Source: Paenibacillus sp. XY044 (GTDB taxonomy: Bacteria > Bacillota > Bacilli > Paenibacillales > Paenibacillaceae). From it: a stretch of DNA of 64,000 nt. Below are positions 23,722 through 32,275 of the stretch, piece after piece. Location of the stretch: positions 62,001 to 126,000 of the forward strand of contig NZ_NQMO01000015.1 of NCBI RefSeq assembly GCF_002257645.1. The letters run 5' to 3'. The translations under genes were made by a program, and so were the position numbers. Within the stretch, counting starts at the first letter, position 1, and every line of letters begins with the position of its first letter. The notes beneath the pieces are model-generated. The model was not told the DNA's origin and made no database searches. It saw only the letters and a list, made by a program, of their open reading frames with translations.

Positions 23722-26436
23722 TTATTGATTGGCGATCATTTGACGCAGCACGGTTTGCAGAATGCCGCCGTTGTGGTAGTAATCCACGTCGACCATGCTG
23801 TCCAGACGGGCCGTTACCGGGAATTCGAACTTGGTGCCGTCCTCGCGTGTGGCGGTGACAGTCAGGTTCTCGCCCGGCTTGATTTCGTTGCTGAGGCCGG
23901 TAATGTCGAACGTTTCGCGGCCGTTGATGCCCAGGCTGCTCCAGCCATGGCCTTCCTGGAACTGCAGCGGAAGCACGCCCATGCCGACGAGGTTGCTGCG
24001 GTGAATCCGCTCAAAGCTTTCGGCGATGACGGCTTTGACGCCGAGCAGGAATGTACCTTTGGCCGCCCAGTCACGGGAGCTTCCCGTACCGTACTCTTTA
24101 CCGGCAATAACGACCAGGTTTTGTCCGTTGTCCTGATACTTCATGGAAGCATCATAGATGGACACGACTTCGTCCGTAGGCAGGTAAGTCGTAACGCCGC
24201 CTTCGGTGCCTGGTGCCACTTGGTTCCGGATGCGGATGTTCGCGAACGTACCGCGCATCATGACCTCATGGTTACCGCGGCGGGAACCGTAAGAGTTGAA
24301 GTCCTTGCGTTCAACGCCGTGCTCCTTCAGGTAAAGACCTGCAGGGCTGGTCGGCGAAATGTTGCCGGCAGGAGAGATGTGGTCCGTCGTGACGGAGTCA
24401 GCCAGCAGCGCAAGCACGCGTGCAGACTTGATATCCTCGATGTCGGCCAGGCCGTTTCCGAGATTCTCGAAGAACGGAGGATTCTGGATGTACGTGGACT
24501 GGTCGTCCCACTCGTACAGCTCGCCTTCCGGAACCGGAATCGCGTTCCAGCGCTCGTTGGCGGTAAACACGTTCTCGTATTTGCTGCGGAACGATTCAGG
24601 GCTGACGGACAAGCCGATCGCTTCTCTGATTTCCGCGGAAGTCGGCCAGATATCTTTCAGATAGACTGGCTGGTTGTTCGGATCGTAACCGATCGGATCG
24701 TTCTGCAGGTCGATGTTGACCGTACCCGCCAGCGCGTAAGCAACAACGAGCGGCGGAGAAGCCAGGTAGTTGGCTTTAACCTGCGCATGGACGCGTCCTT
24801 CGAAGTTACGGTTACCCGACAGCACGGCAGCGACGGTCATGTCGTTGTCGGTGACGGCTTGGCTCACTTCGTCCGGAAGCGGGCCGGAGTTACCGATACA
24901 TGTTGCGCAGCCGTATCCGGCTACGTAGAAGCCAAGGGCTTCAAGCGATTCAAGCAGACCGGCTTTTTCCAGGTAATCCGTAACGACGAGGGAGCCCGGA
25001 GTCAAGCTGCTCTTCACGTATCCCGGTTTCTTCAAGCCGCGTTCCACGGCTTTCTTCGCCAGGAGACCTGCGCCCAGCATAACGCTTGGGTTCGACGTAT
25101 TCGTACAGCTGGTGATCGCCGCGATAACGACCGCGCCGGTTCCCATTTCGCTGACGGAGCCGTCTTTATGCTTCACGGACACTTTTTCTTCAATCTTGGC
25201 ATCGCTCAGGCCGTATCCGCCTTTTTCGATCGGCGTGCGGACGATGTCGTTGAAGGAATCCTTCATATGAGTCAGCTCGATACGGTCCTGCGGACGCTTC
25301 GGTCCGGCAAGGCTCGGTACGACCGAGGCCAGGTCGAGTTCGATGATGTCCGTAAATTCCGGATCTTCGGTATCCGCGGTGCGGAACATGTTCTGTGCTT
25401 TGTAGTAGGCTTCTACCAGAGCAACCTGATCGTCGGAGCGGCCGGTGTTGCGCAGGTAAGCCAGCGTTTCGTCATCGACTGGGAAGAAGCCGATGGTGGC
25501 GCCGTATTCCGGTGCCATGTTGGCAACCGTTGCACGGTCAGCCAGGCTGATGTTGGCCAGACCCGGTCCGAAGAACTCGACGAATTTGCCGACAACGCCT
25601 TTTTTACGGAGCATTTGGGTAACGGTCAGCGCGAGGTCGGTCGCCGTAGCGCCTTCCGTCAGGCTGCCTGTAAGCTTAAATCCGATAACGTCAGGCGTTA
25701 CAAAGTAAAGCGGCTGTCCGAGCATGCCCGCTTCGGCTTCGATCCCGCCGACACCCCAGCCAACGACGCCGAGGCCGTTGATCATCGTGGTATGGGAGTC
25801 CGTACCTACGAGGGAGTCCGGATATACAACCGTTTCTCCGTCCGTCGTCTTGGTAGCAGCCACGGATGCGAGATATTCCAGGTTGACCTGGTGAACGATA
25901 CCTGTTCCCGGAGGAACGGCGCGGAAGTTGTTGAATGCGGTTTGGGCCCAGCGCAGGAAGCGGTAGCGTTCCTCGTTGCGCTCAAATTCCACCTGCATGT
26001 TGTAGTTAAGGGCGTCGCTGGTACCGAACGCATCAACCATAACGGAGTGGTCGATAACGAGATCGACCGGAACGAGCGGGTTAATCTGCTTCGGATCCCC
26101 GCCGGCTTTCTTCACGGTGTCGCGCATAGCTGCAAGGTCGACGACGACCGGCACGCCGGTGAAATCCTGCAATACGATACGGGCCGGAATGAACGGAATT
26201 TCCTTGTTATCGTCACGTTCTTCATTCCATTTGGCCAGCTGCGATACATGCTCCTCGGTAATGGCACGTCCGTCGAATTGGCGGACAGCGGCTTCCAGGA
26301 GCACCTTGATGGAGAACGGAAGCTTGGAAATGCTGCCGAGTCCCTGCTCTTCAAGAGCCTGCAGGCTGTGATAGCGGTAGGTTTTGCCTCCGACTTCCAG
26401 ACTGCGGGCCGTGGAAAATTGATCCTTTGCTGTCAT
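23722..26436 (-). CDS. acnA: aconitate hydratase A
   Basis: Interconverts citrate and isocitrate in the TCA cycle; the apo-protein of this family can also bind mRNA. The 904 residues are full length. The [4Fe-4S] cysteines are visible as ITSCTNTSNPSVM and GYGCATCIGNSGPL. Other signatures are VGTDSHTTMINGLGVVGWGVGG and the C-terminal swivel-domain YGTGSSRDWAAKG. Start ATG at 26436 follows AAGGAGG by seven bases. Single gene with its own promoter, a dyad in the leader, and a terminator shared with allC. Confidence 0.97.
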   Translation of the reverse strand: MTAKDQFSTARSLEVGGKTYRYHSLQALEEQGLGSISKLPFSIKVLLEAAVRQFDGRAITEEHVSQLAKWNEERDDNKEIPFIPARIVLQDFTGVPVVVDLAAMRDTVKKAGGDPKQINPLVPVDLVIDHSVMVDAFGTSDALNYNMQVEFERNEERYRFLRWAQTAFNNFRAVPPGTGIVHQVNLEYLASVAATKTTDGETVVYPDSLVGTDSHTTMINGLGVVGWGVGGIEAEAGMLGQPLYFVTPDVIGFKLTGSLTEGATATDLALTVTQMLRKKGVVGKFVEFFGPGLANISLADRATVANMAPEYGATIGFFPVDDETLAYLRNTGRSDDQVALVEAYYKAQNMFRTADTEDPEFTDIIELDLASVVPSLAGPKRPQDRIELTHMKDSFNDIVRTPIEKGGYGLSDAKIEEKVSVKHKDGSVSEMGTGAVVIAAITSCTNTSNPSVMLGAGLLAKKAVERGLKKPGYVKSSLTPGSLVVTDYLEKAGLLESLEALGFYVAGYGCATCIGNSGPLPDEVSQAVTDNDMTVAAVLSGNRNFEGRVHAQVKANYLASPPLVVAYALAGTVNIDLQNDPIGYDPNNQPVYLKDIWPTSAEIREAIGLSVSPESFRSKYENVFTANERWNAIPVPEGELYEWDDQSTYIQNPPFFENLGNGLADIEDIKSARVLALLADSVTTDHISPAGNISPTSPAGLYLKEHGVERKDFNSYGSRRGNHEVMMRGTFANIRIRNQVAPGTEGGVTTYLPTDEVVSIYDASMKYQDNGQNLVVIAGKEYGTGSSRDWAAKGTFLLGVKAVIAESFERIHRSNLVGMGVLPLQFQEGHGWSSLGINGRETFDITGLSNEIKPGENLTVTATREDGTKFEFPVTARLDSMVDVDYYHNGGILQTVLRQMIANQ

Positions 26437-26550
26437 ACATGTACCTCCTTGATCGTAATTCGGTTCCTCTGTTTACTTTGATTCATCAAATCAGTCATCA
26501 TTCAGGTGGCTTGGGTGAGAGCGATAAGGGCGATCACTTTGCCGTTCCTT

Positions 26551-26576
26551 GTTTCACTAGATGAAACATAATTTCA
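26551..26576. promoter_or_regulatory. GTTTCA-N5-TGAAAC dyad in the acnA leader
   Basis: GTTTCA-ctaga-TGAAAC (26551-26567) overlaps a second dyad TGAAA-cataa-TTTCA (26562-26576). It lies about 25-40 bases past the predicted transcription start of acnA. The first dyad has the same arms and spacing as the element before the IclR-family gene at 10242-10262. Confidence 0.45.
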
Positions 26577-26596
26577 AAATAGTGAGGTTCGCTTTT

Positions 26597-26625
26597 AGTA
26601 TACCGTTTACAAGCCGGGGAGTAAA
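26597..26625 (-). promoter_or_regulatory. acnA promoter
   Basis: On the minus strand: TTTACT (26620-26625), 17 bases, TATACT (26597-26602). The leader to the ATG is about 150 bases. Confidence 0.5.
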
Positions 26626-26781
26626 GTACTTTTTGCGTCTATTTATATGAAGAGACCGAGGCGGCAAAAGAGCAGGAAACGATGCTCCGATCTGCGCCGG
26701 GACTGGTTCTGGGCGATTCTGAGCCGAGGCTGCGCAGGCTTATCATTTCCCCACCTCCGGCGGACATACATATTGCGAAAA

Positions 26782-26813
26782 CGGACCAAGGTTCATAGGT
26801 CCGCCTTTTTTTT
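26782..26813 (+). terminator. orphan intrinsic terminator between acnA and amidase gene
   Basis: CGGACC-aaggttcata-GGTCCG then CC and a run of eight T. The gene to the left (acnA) reads away from it, so no annotated plus-strand gene ends here. The gap 26437-26884 holds the acnA promoter, its dyad and this terminator; I see no coding frame in it. Confidence 0.75.
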
Positions 26814-26884
26814 CATATAGTGGAATATACGCAGCCGAGCATTAGATTCGGGTTAACGAAACGGGTGAAAGGGGAATGCATGGA

Positions 26885-27895
26885 ATGGAGAAGGAATGGA
26901 AGCAGACACTGTACACCTACGTCAATCAATACAACCAGCATCAGATCGATTACCGGTCACAACATACAGATCAGGTCGTGACGGATCCGGCTTATTTATT
27001 GGCGAGGGGAGAGCGGGCCTCCCGGCTGTCACAATGGTATGCCGGAAGGGGGGCAAGGCCGCTTCGCAGCGAGACAAGGGCCAAGCTGCTGCGGACGATC
27101 CGCGATACCCCGGAGGAGGCGGTCATCGACGTGCAGCTGTATGTTCAGCTGTTTTACGAAAAGGGCGGCGTCAACCATGTAGAGGAAATGATCCAGCGGG
27201 AGAGGCTGAGCCTGATCCGGGACGGGGACGCCTGGGTGATCGTGTCGGTGGAGCAGCTGACGCCGGAGAAGCACCCGGCCGCCGGCATCCCTGCCGTGCA
27301 TACCGGGCAGCCGGCCTACGCCTATGCCACGGGCGGGTCGAAGCCTTACCTGAACGCCGAGGTGCTGCAGGGCGGTCCGGGCCGCAAAACATCGCGCTAC
27401 AACCGCGCAGCAGCGGCGGCTTATGCCGACGAGTGGTGGGAGTCCAGCAATCCGGAGTTTGCCGTATTTGAGGTAGACTGCACCAATTACATCTCGCAAT
27501 GCCTCTTTGCAGGGGGGGCTCCGATCCACTATACTGGTAAAAGAGAAGCGGGTTGGTGGTACAAAGGGTATGTCGGGAGCAAAGAGTGGTGGAGCTACAG
27601 CTGGGCGGTTTCGAACGCGCTGCAGTCCTTTATGTCGTCAAGCAGCTGGGGTCTCCGCGGAGAGTTGGTGGAACGGCCTGAGCAGCTTATGCTGGGCGAC
27701 GTCATTTTCTATGACTGGGACGGCGACGGCTCCTTCCAGCACAGCACGATCGTCACGGCATTTGACGCCGGCGGCAGCCCGCTGGTTAACGCTCATACGG
27801 TCAGCAGCAAGCACCGTTTCTGGGACTACAAGGACTCCTACGCCTGGTCGGAGAACACCGTATACCGTTTTTTACATATCCCGGACTACTTCTAA
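26885..27895 (+). CDS. amidase_6-domain protein (putative cell-wall amidase-like)
   Basis: A 336-residue protein. The C-terminal half (about 165-336) matches the putative amidase domain found in Bacillales: YNRAAAAAYADEWW, the catalytic-type Cys in VDCTNYISQCL, GDVIFYDWDGDG, QHSTIV with the likely His, and NAHT. The N-terminal half is an uncharacterised helical/beta segment with no signal peptide that I can see, so the site of action is unclear. The family may act on cell-wall amides. I chose ATG 26885 (ten bases after AAAGGGG); ATG 26876 is in frame but touches the ribosome site. ddl follows on the same strand. Confidence 0.8.
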   Translation: MEKEWKQTLYTYVNQYNQHQIDYRSQHTDQVVTDPAYLLARGERASRLSQWYAGRGARPLRSETRAKLLRTIRDTPEEAVIDVQLYVQLFYEKGGVNHVEEMIQRERLSLIRDGDAWVIVSVEQLTPEKHPAAGIPAVHTGQPAYAYATGGSKPYLNAEVLQGGPGRKTSRYNRAAAAAYADEWWESSNPEFAVFEVDCTNYISQCLFAGGAPIHYTGKREAGWWYKGYVGSKEWWSYSWAVSNALQSFMSSSSWGLRGELVERPEQLMLGDVIFYDWDGDGSFQHSTIVTAFDAGGSPLVNAHTVSSKHRFWDYKDSYAWSENTVYRFLHIPDYF

Positions 27896-27964
27896 ACCAT
27901 TATAATGGTATATGAACAGCGGCAGGAGGTCACCTGCAATCATTAGGAAAAAGAGAGGTTTGGC

Positions 27965-29059
27965 ATGGGGAACAACAAAACAACCGTAGGCCTTGTGTAC
28001 GGCGGTAAATCAGGAGAACACGAGGTATCGCTGCAGACGGCCTTTGCGGTAATGAACGCCTTTGATTACGATAAATACGAACTTATTCCTTTCTATATTA
28101 CGAAGCAGGGCGAGTGGAGAAAAGGGACGACGCTGCAGGCTCCCCTCGGCAAGCTGGACCAGTTGAAGCTGGAACAGAGCCAGGAAGGAACGGAAGCTGC
28201 GCTGGGAACGATTTTCAGCAGGCTGTACGGCGGAGGGGGAGGCATCGACCTGATGTTCCCGCTACTTCACGGTACCTATGGGGAAGACGGAACCATCCAA
28301 GGTCTGTTCGAAATGGCGAATATTCCTTACGTAGGCGCCGGAGTCCTGGCTTCCGCAGCCGGAATGGATAAGGCCGTAATGAAAAAGCTGTTTGCGCAGG
28401 CAGGCCTGCCACAATGCGGCTACCGCTATTTTACGAAAACGCAATGGGAGCGCAGCAGCTTTAATCTGATCATGGGCGTTGAGGACGACCTTGGCTACCC
28501 ATGCTTTGTAAAACCGGCGAATTTGGGATCGAGCGTAGGCATCTCCAAAGCGCGAAACCGCGAGGAGCTGGAGCAGGCGATCGAGCTTGCTTTCCGCTAT
28601 GACCTCAAGGTCATCGTCGAAGAATTTGTGGACGCGCGCGAAGTGGAAGTGGCCGTGCTCGGCAATGACGAGCCGATGGCATCCGTGCCGGGTGAAATTA
28701 TTTCTTCCAGCGACTACTACGACTACGCAGCCAAGTATACGGATGGGCAGTCCGAGATGGTCATTCCGGCTTCGCTGGACGCCGAGACGGCGGACCGGCT
28801 GCGCGAACTCGCCCTGATCGCCTTCCAGGCGATCGAAGGCAGCGGCATTACCCGGGCGGATTTCTTTATCCGCAAATCGGACGGCGCCATCTTCATCAAT
28901 GAGGTCAACACGATGCCGGGCTTCACCCCATACAGCATGTATCCGCTGCTCTGGCGTGAAACGGGCCTCGGGTATCAGGCGCTGCTGGACCGGATGATCG
29001 AGCTGGCGCTGGAGCGGTTCAACAGCAAGCAGTCGCTGGTTTTTGCAAGCGACATTTAG
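27965..29059 (+). CDS. ddl: D-alanine--D-alanine ligase
   Basis: Joins two D-alanines with ATP to form the terminal dipeptide of peptidoglycan precursors. The 364 residues carry the N-terminal VGLVYGGKSGEHEVSLQTA with the D-Ala-binding Glu, and PLLHGTYGEDGTIQG. The ATP-grasp parts are CFVKPANLGSSVGISKA and the Mg-binding INEVNTMPGFTPYSMYP. The Tyr in FTPYSMYP and the DYYDYAAKY omega-loop fit a D-Ala-D-Ala rather than a D-Ala-D-Lac ligase. AAGAGAGG precedes the ATG. Context with a putative wall amidase is consistent. Confidence 0.95.
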   Translation: MGNNKTTVGLVYGGKSGEHEVSLQTAFAVMNAFDYDKYELIPFYITKQGEWRKGTTLQAPLGKLDQLKLEQSQEGTEAALGTIFSRLYGGGGGIDLMFPLLHGTYGEDGTIQGLFEMANIPYVGAGVLASAAGMDKAVMKKLFAQAGLPQCGYRYFTKTQWERSSFNLIMGVEDDLGYPCFVKPANLGSSVGISKARNREELEQAIELAFRYDLKVIVEEFVDAREVEVAVLGNDEPMASVPGEIISSSDYYDYAAKYTDGQSEMVIPASLDAETADRLRELALIAFQAIEGSGITRADFFIRKSDGAIFINEVNTMPGFTPYSMYPLLWRETGLGYQALLDRMIELALERFNSKQSLVFASDI

Positions 29060-29129
29060 CATGGCGCTGCAGAAGCTTTAGGTTCACGGCGCCAGGAGCA
29101 GGTTTATACGTTACAGCAACACAATATAA

Positions 29130-29170
29130 GGTATCCGGCCGGCTCTGCAGTACAGGCCGGGTACCTTTTC
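29130..29170 (+). terminator. intrinsic terminator after ddl
   Basis: GGTAtCCGGCC, loop, GGCCGGgTACC, then TTTTCC. Good stem, short T run. Confidence 0.6.
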
Positions 29171-29195
29171 CATTTAATCAGGAGAAGGAGATGAA

Positions 29196-29519
29196 ATGAT
29201 GGGTTTCCAGACCGAGTTCAATTCCGTGTGCAAGTTCAAGAGCGACCAAGAGTTGTACGAGCTGCTCGAATACGGACGCGGCAAAATGGTCAAGCAGGGC
29301 TTCCGCGTATTCCCGACCGGCCAGAAGGTGATTGCCTATACCCCGAACAACGTGGCGGTGGCGATCGTTAAGATCGTCGGCTGCATCGCCGAGATCAATT
29401 TTCAGGGGCAGGAGGTCACGGAGGTCGAAATGGAGCTCATCCGCAAGCTGACCGATGAAGAGTCGCGGATTCAGACCGATTTGGCTTATGAAATGTTTTT
29501 TGGGGAACATACTTCTTAA
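29196..29519 (+). CDS. hypothetical protein, possibly DUF2584-like
   Basis: A 107-residue soluble protein without signal or membrane segments. Its core, KQGFRVFPTGQKVIAY followed by beta-rich AVAIVKIVGCIAEINF, faintly resembles the G-(F/Y)-R-(V/L)-(F/Y)-P core of DUF2584 proteins of Bacillales, but I am not sure of that link. GGAGAAGGAG precedes ATG-ATG. The gap to uvsE is only 33 bases, so the two are probably co-transcribed. Function unknown. Confidence 0.7.
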   Translation: MMGFQTEFNSVCKFKSDQELYELLEYGRGKMVKQGFRVFPTGQKVIAYTPNNVAVAIVKIVGCIAEINFQGQEVTEVEMELIRKLTDEESRIQTDLAYEMFFGEHTS

Positions 29520-29552
29520 GGATGATTTTATAACCAAGAGGAGTAGAAGCCG

Positions 29553-30557
29553 ATGATGAGGGTCCGTTTCGGATATGTGGCGATGTCAACCGTAATTAAA
29601 GATGCGTCCCCCTCCAGAACGATGACGATGGCCAGCTTCACCAAACTGAACGACCGGGAGGCGGCCATCCGCAAGCTGGAGCGGATCGCGGCCGAAAATT
29701 TGCATAACACGCTGCGGCTGCTGAAGCATAACCATGGCAGCAAAATTCACGTGTACCGGTTTTCTTCCAAGCTGATTCCGCTGGCGACTCATTCGGACCT
29801 TAGTGATTGGAATCCATTTGAGGCGCTCCGCGAGCCGTTCGCCGAAGTAGGCGAATACGTCAGGGAGCATGACATGCGGGTGTCTTTTCACCCGGATCAT
29901 TTCACGGTTCTCAGCACGCCGCGGCCCGAGGTGCTCGAGAGCTCCATCCGCGACCTCCGCCACCATGTAACGATGCTCCAGGCGATGGGACTGAACGCGA
30001 CAGCGAAGAACAACATACATATCGGCGGAGCTTATGGCGACAAAACCGCTGCGGCGCAGCGGTTTGAGGAGCATTTTGCCGGACTGGACGCGAGTATCAA
30101 GCAGCGGCTGACGCTGGAAAACGACGACAAGACGTTCACGGCCGTAGAGACGCTTAAGGTCTGCCAGCATGTCGGATTGCCGATGGTACTGGATATTCAC
30201 CACCAATGGGTCAATAATGATGGTGAGAAGCCTTGGGAGCTGTGGCCGGACATCCTGCAGACCTGGTCGACGCCGCTGGCGCAGGCCGATGCCGCGGAGG
30301 ACAAGCCGCTTCCGCCGAAAATTCACGTTTCCAGCCCCAAGAGCGAGTCGGATCCCCGCGGTCATGCCGATCACGTCGAGATGGAACCGCTCCTTACTTT
30401 TTTACGGAAAATTGCCGGGGATACGCCTGCCGTGGATGTCATGATTGAAGCCAAAGCCAAGGACGGGGCTCTGTTTAAGCTGATGGAGGATTTGCAGGCA
30501 TATAAGGGTGACGGGGTGCGTATTCTGGATGGTGCGAGTATCGAGATGACTCCCTAG
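29553..30557 (+). CDS. uvsE: UV DNA damage endonuclease
   Basis: Nicks DNA 5' to UV photoproducts and some other lesions, opening an alternative excision repair route. The 334-residue TIM-barrel protein begins with MRVRFGYVAMS, typical of UvsE. Metal-ligand motifs include VSFHPDHF, NIHIGGAYGDK, LTLENDD and VLDIHHQW. The length fits Bacillus and Thermus UvsE. AGAGGAG precedes the ATG by nine bases. It follows the DUF2584-like gene in the same operon; no LexA-type box is visible in the short gap. Confidence 0.94.
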   Translation: MMRVRFGYVAMSTVIKDASPSRTMTMASFTKLNDREAAIRKLERIAAENLHNTLRLLKHNHGSKIHVYRFSSKLIPLATHSDLSDWNPFEALREPFAEVGEYVREHDMRVSFHPDHFTVLSTPRPEVLESSIRDLRHHVTMLQAMGLNATAKNNIHIGGAYGDKTAAAQRFEEHFAGLDASIKQRLTLENDDKTFTAVETLKVCQHVGLPMVLDIHHQWVNNDGEKPWELWPDILQTWSTPLAQADAAEDKPLPPKIHVSSPKSESDPRGHADHVEMEPLLTFLRKIAGDTPAVDVMIEAKAKDGALFKLMEDLQAYKGDGVRILDGASIEMTP

Positions 30558-30789
30558 TTTTAGGGGGATTTCATACGGGGCATAACCCTTGGGGCCAGTG
30601 TGGAAATCGGTTACCCGGTCCGAAACGGGCGAAACTTTGCCGGAGTCTATACGTATAGTTTTAGAAGATAGAGTCAGCGGTATGACGCATCAGCTGATCC
30701 ACACGGGGACGGGAGTTGTGTAAACCTGTCATCTTGGCTCCGCCCGCGGTCGGGGCCGTTCCAAAGTACAGATCTAATCAGAAAGTAGA

Positions 30790-31659
30790 GTGAATGCTTT
30801 GAACCAAGAGGGTAAGGTACCATACGTCGTAACTAGCAAGAGCTTTACGGCTGTAGCGATTAACGCCGCCTCGAAAGCCGGCGAATGGATTAAGAGTAAA
30901 CTGGGCACGGTAAAACAGTTGGATACCAAGTCCGGAGCGCCGGATTTGGTCACTGAAGTGGACAAGGGCGCCGAGCAAATGATCCGCAAGCTGATTTTCA
31001 CTCATTTTCCGGATCATGCGCTTCTTGGAGAGGAAGGGGTCGAGCCCGGACCGGAGGCTTCCAAGAAAGCGCTTGAGCAAGCGCTGGACGAGGAATATTT
31101 GTGGATTGTGGATCCGGTGGACGGAACGACGAACTATGTTCACGGGTATCCGTTCTTTTCCGTATCCATTGCTCTTGCGCATAAAGGAGAAGTGATCGTC
31201 GGGGTCATTTATGATCCTTCACGCGATGAAATGTTTGTGGCCGAGAAGGGCAAAGGCGCTTATGTACATGGCAAGCGCATGTCCGTATCCCCGCAGGGAA
31301 CGCTGGATGAGAGCCTCCTTGCAACCGGCTTTCCGGTAGGCCGAGATACGACGCTTCCGCAAAATATGGCCGGGCTCAACTACCTCGCGCCGCGGGTACG
31401 CAACATCCGTTCCGGAGGCTCCGCGGCACTGCATCTGGCTTATGTTGCCAGCGGGCGGCTTACCGGTTACTGGGAAGTCGGCCTGAACGCCTGGGATCTG
31501 GCGGCGGGGTCGCTGATGATCACCGAGTCCGGCGGCAGCATTACGGACACGCTTGGCAATCCTTATCATCTGGGCGTTCGCCATGTGGTTGCCACCAATG
31601 GGCTGATCCAGCAGGAGCTGGTCGGCGCATTGAAGGAAGCGAAGGGAACCGGCGAATAA
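30790..31659 (+). CDS. inositol monophosphatase family protein
   Basis: A 289-residue Mg-dependent phosphatase of the SuhB/IMPase family. Motifs: LLGEEG, the metal-binding DPVDGTTNYVHGYPFF, and the C-terminal WDLAAGSLMITESGG. Possible substrates are inositol-1-phosphate and related sugar phosphates; specificity cannot be read. The start is uncertain: GTG 30790 or TTG 30799, both with weak ribosome sites (AGAAAG or GAGTG), and the first 15 residues are not family-conserved. The 232-base gap upstream shows nothing I can assign. Confidence 0.88.
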   Translation: MNALNQEGKVPYVVTSKSFTAVAINAASKAGEWIKSKLGTVKQLDTKSGAPDLVTEVDKGAEQMIRKLIFTHFPDHALLGEEGVEPGPEASKKALEQALDEEYLWIVDPVDGTTNYVHGYPFFSVSIALAHKGEVIVGVIYDPSRDEMFVAEKGKGAYVHGKRMSVSPQGTLDESLLATGFPVGRDTTLPQNMAGLNYLAPRVRNIRSGGSAALHLAYVASGRLTGYWEVGLNAWDLAAGSLMITESGGSITDTLGNPYHLGVRHVVATNGLIQQELVGALKEAKGTGE

Positions 31660-31792
31660 TTAGAGATTCAGAAGCTGGCCTGATCCCCGGGCTGTTTCAT
31701 TAGGCATGAATCAGGGTAACCAAACAAAGGAAGTAAACGATTTTAATCACGCGGTGGCAGGCCACCGGTACAGCGCAAAGGAGTGTCAACCC

Positions 31793-32065
31793 ATGAGTGA
31801 GAAGGACAATTTGGAGCGGCAGCTCAGTGACATGCTGACCGAAGGCGAGCTGCAGCAGCAGCAAAACCGTGAAGAGAAGGAGCGTGAGCTCATTTCTCCG
31901 AGATATGAAATCCGGGTTCAGACGAAGATGGACCCGATCGTGGAAGAGACGAAGATTTACCGGGGCATGGCGAAGGAGCTTGATGACCGGTATGATAAAT
32001 ATATGAATAGAGCCGAAGGGGACGGATCGTCCGGCGACAAGTCCCTCGAGGACAAGGAATCGTAG
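31793..32065 (+). CDS. small charged hypothetical protein
   Basis: A 90-residue, very hydrophilic protein rich in Glu, Lys and Gln (QQQQNREEKERELISPRYEI), predicted largely helical and cytoplasmic. I chose ATG 31793 because AAAGGAG lies nine bases upstream; the frame runs on to 31706 without a ribosome site. It follows the phosphatase gene by 133 bases and is closed by a strong terminator. I do not recognise a family. Confidence 0.65.
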   Translation: MSEKDNLERQLSDMLTEGELQQQQNREEKERELISPRYEIRVQTKMDPIVEETKIYRGMAKELDDRYDKYMNRAEGDGSSGDKSLEDKES

Positions 32066-32094
32066 AGAACGTGGTCGTTTAATCAATTCAGAGT

Positions 32095-32148
32095 AGACCT
32101 GTGTGGCAGCTGCCGATTCGGCAGCGCGGCCGCCAGGTCTTTTTTTGT
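32095..32148 (+). terminator. intrinsic terminator before sugar cluster 1
   Basis: AGACCTG...CAGGTCT with inner GGCaGCTGCC/GGCAGCgcGGC pairing, followed by seven T residues. Confidence 0.85.
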
Positions 32149-32275
32149 TTTTAGCCTTATCCCCACCGTAATAATTTCAACCCTAAATCGCAATATTGCC
32201 TCCTCAAAATTTGGATAGCGATCCGGTAGACTGATCCTTGTAAAACAACCTATTTTCGAGAGGGGCATTTAGAAA

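Noticed and set aside
23725..26481. 918-codon open frame on the plus strand opposite aconitase
   Set aside because: Antisense shadow caused by codon bias; no ribosome site or recognisable domain, and acnA is unmistakable.
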